Origin: Emcibacteraceae bacterium
GTDB lineage: Bacteria; Pseudomonadota; Alphaproteobacteria; Sphingomonadales; Emcibacteraceae
Assembly (NCBI GenBank): GCA_021774795.1
Contig: JAJFIR010000031.1
Span: 248,001-312,000 of the forward strand
DNA length: 64,000 bases
Direction of reading: 5' to 3'
Shown here: positions 62,611 through 64,000 of the stretch, one piece after another
How positions within the stretch are numbered: the stretch's first letter is position 1
Layout of the letters: each line of letters begins with the position of its first letter
Made by a program: the position numbers and the translations under genes
The notes under the pieces: generated by a model
Databases searched by the model: none
Told to the model about the DNA's origin: nothing
What the model saw: the letters and a program-made list of their open reading frames with translations, nothing else

Positions 62611-63177
62611 CTATTCAAATTGTTTATTATAATCTTCTGACTGGAAAAACGTATATGAAAGCGTCATTTCCTTAATCTCATCCACGTCTTCGTCTTCGTC
62701 GAATTCCGGATCAATATAAAAGCTAACCGCCATATCAACTTCCTCGCCTGGCTGTAATGTTTGCTCGGTAAAGCAAAAACACGCGATTTTGTTAAAATAA
62801 TAAGCGGTTTTAAATGGAGTCACATTAAAGGTTGCAACGCCGGTTATCGGTTCATCACTATTATTAACAGCCTTATAAAAGATCAGGGCTTCTTCACCTA
62901 CTCTTACTTTTACTCTTCTTTGCACCGGTTTGAAATACCAAGGCAGTTTTCCGTTAACGTCCGCATTAAATAAAACTGTCACTTCACGATCAAGAATCAT
63001 ACTTTCATCCGGCGCATATTCCGCTTTTCCAGTCGTGCCGCCTATACCTGTTGCCTGACAAAACATTTGATATAAAGGAACTGAGGCAACTACGAGCATC
63101 GCCATTGAGAATAAAATCCCAAGTGTAAAAAATAATGTTTTCGTGTTCGCATTTCTGGTTTGTACCGACATGGTCAT
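62611..63177 (-). CDS. ctaG: Cytochrome c oxidase assembly protein CtaG/Cox11
   Basis: The 188-residue protein has one N-terminal helix (residues 15-38), a beta domain and the copper-binding CFCF motif (NKIACFCFTEQTL near residue 131). It delivers copper to the CuB centre. The 5' end is coupled to the small CoxF-like ORF upstream. Confidence 0.95.
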   Translation of the reverse strand: MTMSVQTRNANTKTLFFTLGILFSMAMLVVASVPLYQMFCQATGIGGTTGKAEYAPDESMILDREVTVLFNADVNGKLPWYFKPVQRRVKVRVGEEALIFYKAVNNSDEPITGVATFNVTPFKTAYYFNKIACFCFTEQTLQPGEEVDMAVSFYIDPEFDEDEDVDEIKEMTLSYTFFQSEDYNKQFE

Positions 63178-63182
63178 TGCAG

Positions 63183-63302
63183 TTACACTACTCCTAATTT
63201 AACGAGAGTGATAACAAAGAATAGTAAAACCAAGCCGCCGAGAATGGCCGCCATCGCGTAATTTCGACCCGCTCTTTTCTTGTGTTCTTCATGAAGTGGC
63301 AT
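63183..63302 (-). CDS. Small CoxF-like membrane protein (39 aa)
   Basis: A 39-residue frame has a charged start (MPLHEEHKKRAGRNYAMAAI) and one membrane helix (LGGLVLLFFVITLVKLGVV). It lies exactly between ctaB and ctaG, the position of the small CoxF protein in alphaproteobacteria, with no gap to ctaB and 5 bp to ctaG. It is easy to miss by length cut-offs but strongly supported by context. Confidence 0.85.
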   Translation of the reverse strand: MPLHEEHKKRAGRNYAMAAILGGLVLLFFVITLVKLGVV

Positions 63303-64000
63303 TTAAAAAACCTTCTCTGTTAAGTTTTCTATTCCAAGTACGGCAAAAAGCGCAAATAGATAGAAAATAGAAAAGAAAAAAACCTTTTTAGCACTACCAC
63401 TATTTTCCTCGACAGTGGATTTATCGCTCAGCAGGGCAAATGAAAGCCAAATGAACATCCCGCCCAATAGCGCCGCAGTAGCCGCATAGAGTTCTCCCGC
63501 AAAGTTAAAGTACCAAGGCAATAAGGTAATAGGGACCATGGCAATTGTGTATAACATGATTTGCCTTTTCGTTGCGGTTTCACCGCTAACGACGGGTAAC
63601 ATAGGAATACCGGCATTGGCATAATCTTTACAGGCGTATAGCGACAGTGCCCAAAAATGCGGCGGTGTCCACATAAATATAATAGCAAACAAAACGGCAC
63701 TCTCTATGCTTACACTTCCGGTAACAGCCGCCCATGCCACCATCGGCGGAAAGGCACCTGATGCGCCGCCAATAACGATATTTTGTGCGGTACGTCTTTT
63801 AAGCCACATCGTGTAAACAACCACATAAAAAAGAATAGTAACCAACAGTAATACTGCTGCCACAACGTTGACCATCAATCCCATTATAAGTACGGACGCA
63901 ACCGAAAGAGCAACGCCGAAATGAAGTGCTGATTGTGCATCGATGCGCCCAGAAGGAATAGGCCTATCGGCAGTTCGCCTCATTTTGGCATCAATATCTG
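63303..64000 (-). CDS. ctaB: Heme o synthase (protoheme IX farnesyltransferase), 5' partial
   Basis: The frame is open to the right edge, so the start is outside. The visible part reads DIDAKMRRTADRPIPSGRI, the conserved UbiA-type segment after the second Asp-rich motif, and has about six membrane helices with FMWTPPHFWALSLYACKDYA. It farnesylates heme b to heme o. It is the upstream gene of the visible oxidase operon. Confidence 0.95.
   Translation of the reverse strand, partial: DIDAKMRRTADRPIPSGRIDAQSALHFGVALSVASVLIMGLMVNVVAAVLLLVTILFYVVVYTMWLKRRTAQNIVIGGASGAFPPMVAWAAVTGSVSIESAVLFAIIFMWTPPHFWALSLYACKDYANAGIPMLPVVSGETATKRQIMLYTIAMVPITLLPWYFNFAGELYAATAALLGGMFIWLSFALLSDKSTVEENSGSAKKVFFFSIFYLFALFAVLGIENLTEKVF

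Overview
The window looks like chromosome from a low-GC alphaproteobacterium. The evidence is the split b/b' ATP synthase stalk genes in the order atpI-atpB-atpE-atpF'-atpF, the block ctaB - small CoxF-like ORF - ctaG - ctaE - DUF983 - SURF1 - thrC - M16 peptidase, the glyQ-glyS-ppdK string, and small alphaproteobacterial families (PAS_5, DUF2007, DUF2924, DciA/DUF721). A marine lineage of the Kordiimonadales/Emcibacterales type is plausible, but the sequence alone does not settle it.

Left edge (1-2388): the end of a flavodoxin-like gene, a BRCT-domain gene killed by two in-frame stops, then about 740 bp of non-coding DNA made of nine degenerate tandem units with a period near 88 bp. Each unit is centred on a hairpin-forming core. 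Short CCCTGT/ACAGGG palindromes follow, just before the capsule genes.

Surface-polysaccharide island (2389-31580): the rightward half holds a Wzi-type outer-membrane protein, a GT4 glycosyltransferase, a dead glycosyltransferase carrying an IS3-type remnant, and a five-gene acyl module (PglD/NeuD-like acyltransferase, KAS III, acyl carrier protein, second KAS III, SDR reductase). The leftward half converges on it with an 11 bp gap. It encodes a PglC-like initiating transferase, a PglE-like aminotransferase, an epimerase, a nucleotide-sugar dehydrogenase, a heparinase II/III-like protein, a bi-domain oxidoreductase, an AAC(3)-type acetyltransferase, a polysaccharide deacetylase, a methyltransferase, Wzz, Wzy, a hexapeptide acetyltransferase, a glycosyltransferase and Wzx. 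My working model is a Wzx/Wzy-dependent glycan with a 4-amino-4,6-dideoxy sugar whose N-acyl group is built on the dedicated acyl carrier protein, probably a short 3-hydroxyacyl group. To the right, a serine recombinase with its DUF2924 partner has landed in the island. Beyond it are a CDP-alcohol phosphatidyltransferase of DIPP-synthase type, a decayed APS-kinase fragment and a second flippase.

Island boundary (31611-32846): an intact tRNA-Val(GAC) and its 3' flank are duplicated at a constant offset of 996 bp. The left copy is decayed, and a Phd/VapC toxin-antitoxin pair lies between the copies. This marks the right edge of the variable region.

Core region (32980-64000): a DUF4136-like lipoprotein, nitroreductase, PAS protein, prfC, a Sel1-like protein, ppdK, glyS, glyQ, a second polysaccharide deacetylase, an S49 peptidase, TrmN6, DUF2007, a polyprenyl diphosphate synthase, an MBL-fold hydrolase, the ATP synthase F0 operon, smc, a DsbA-like lipoprotein, DciA, mutY, a GST, a GFA protein, an M16 peptidase, thrC and the cytochrome c oxidase assembly operon, which runs off the right edge inside ctaB.
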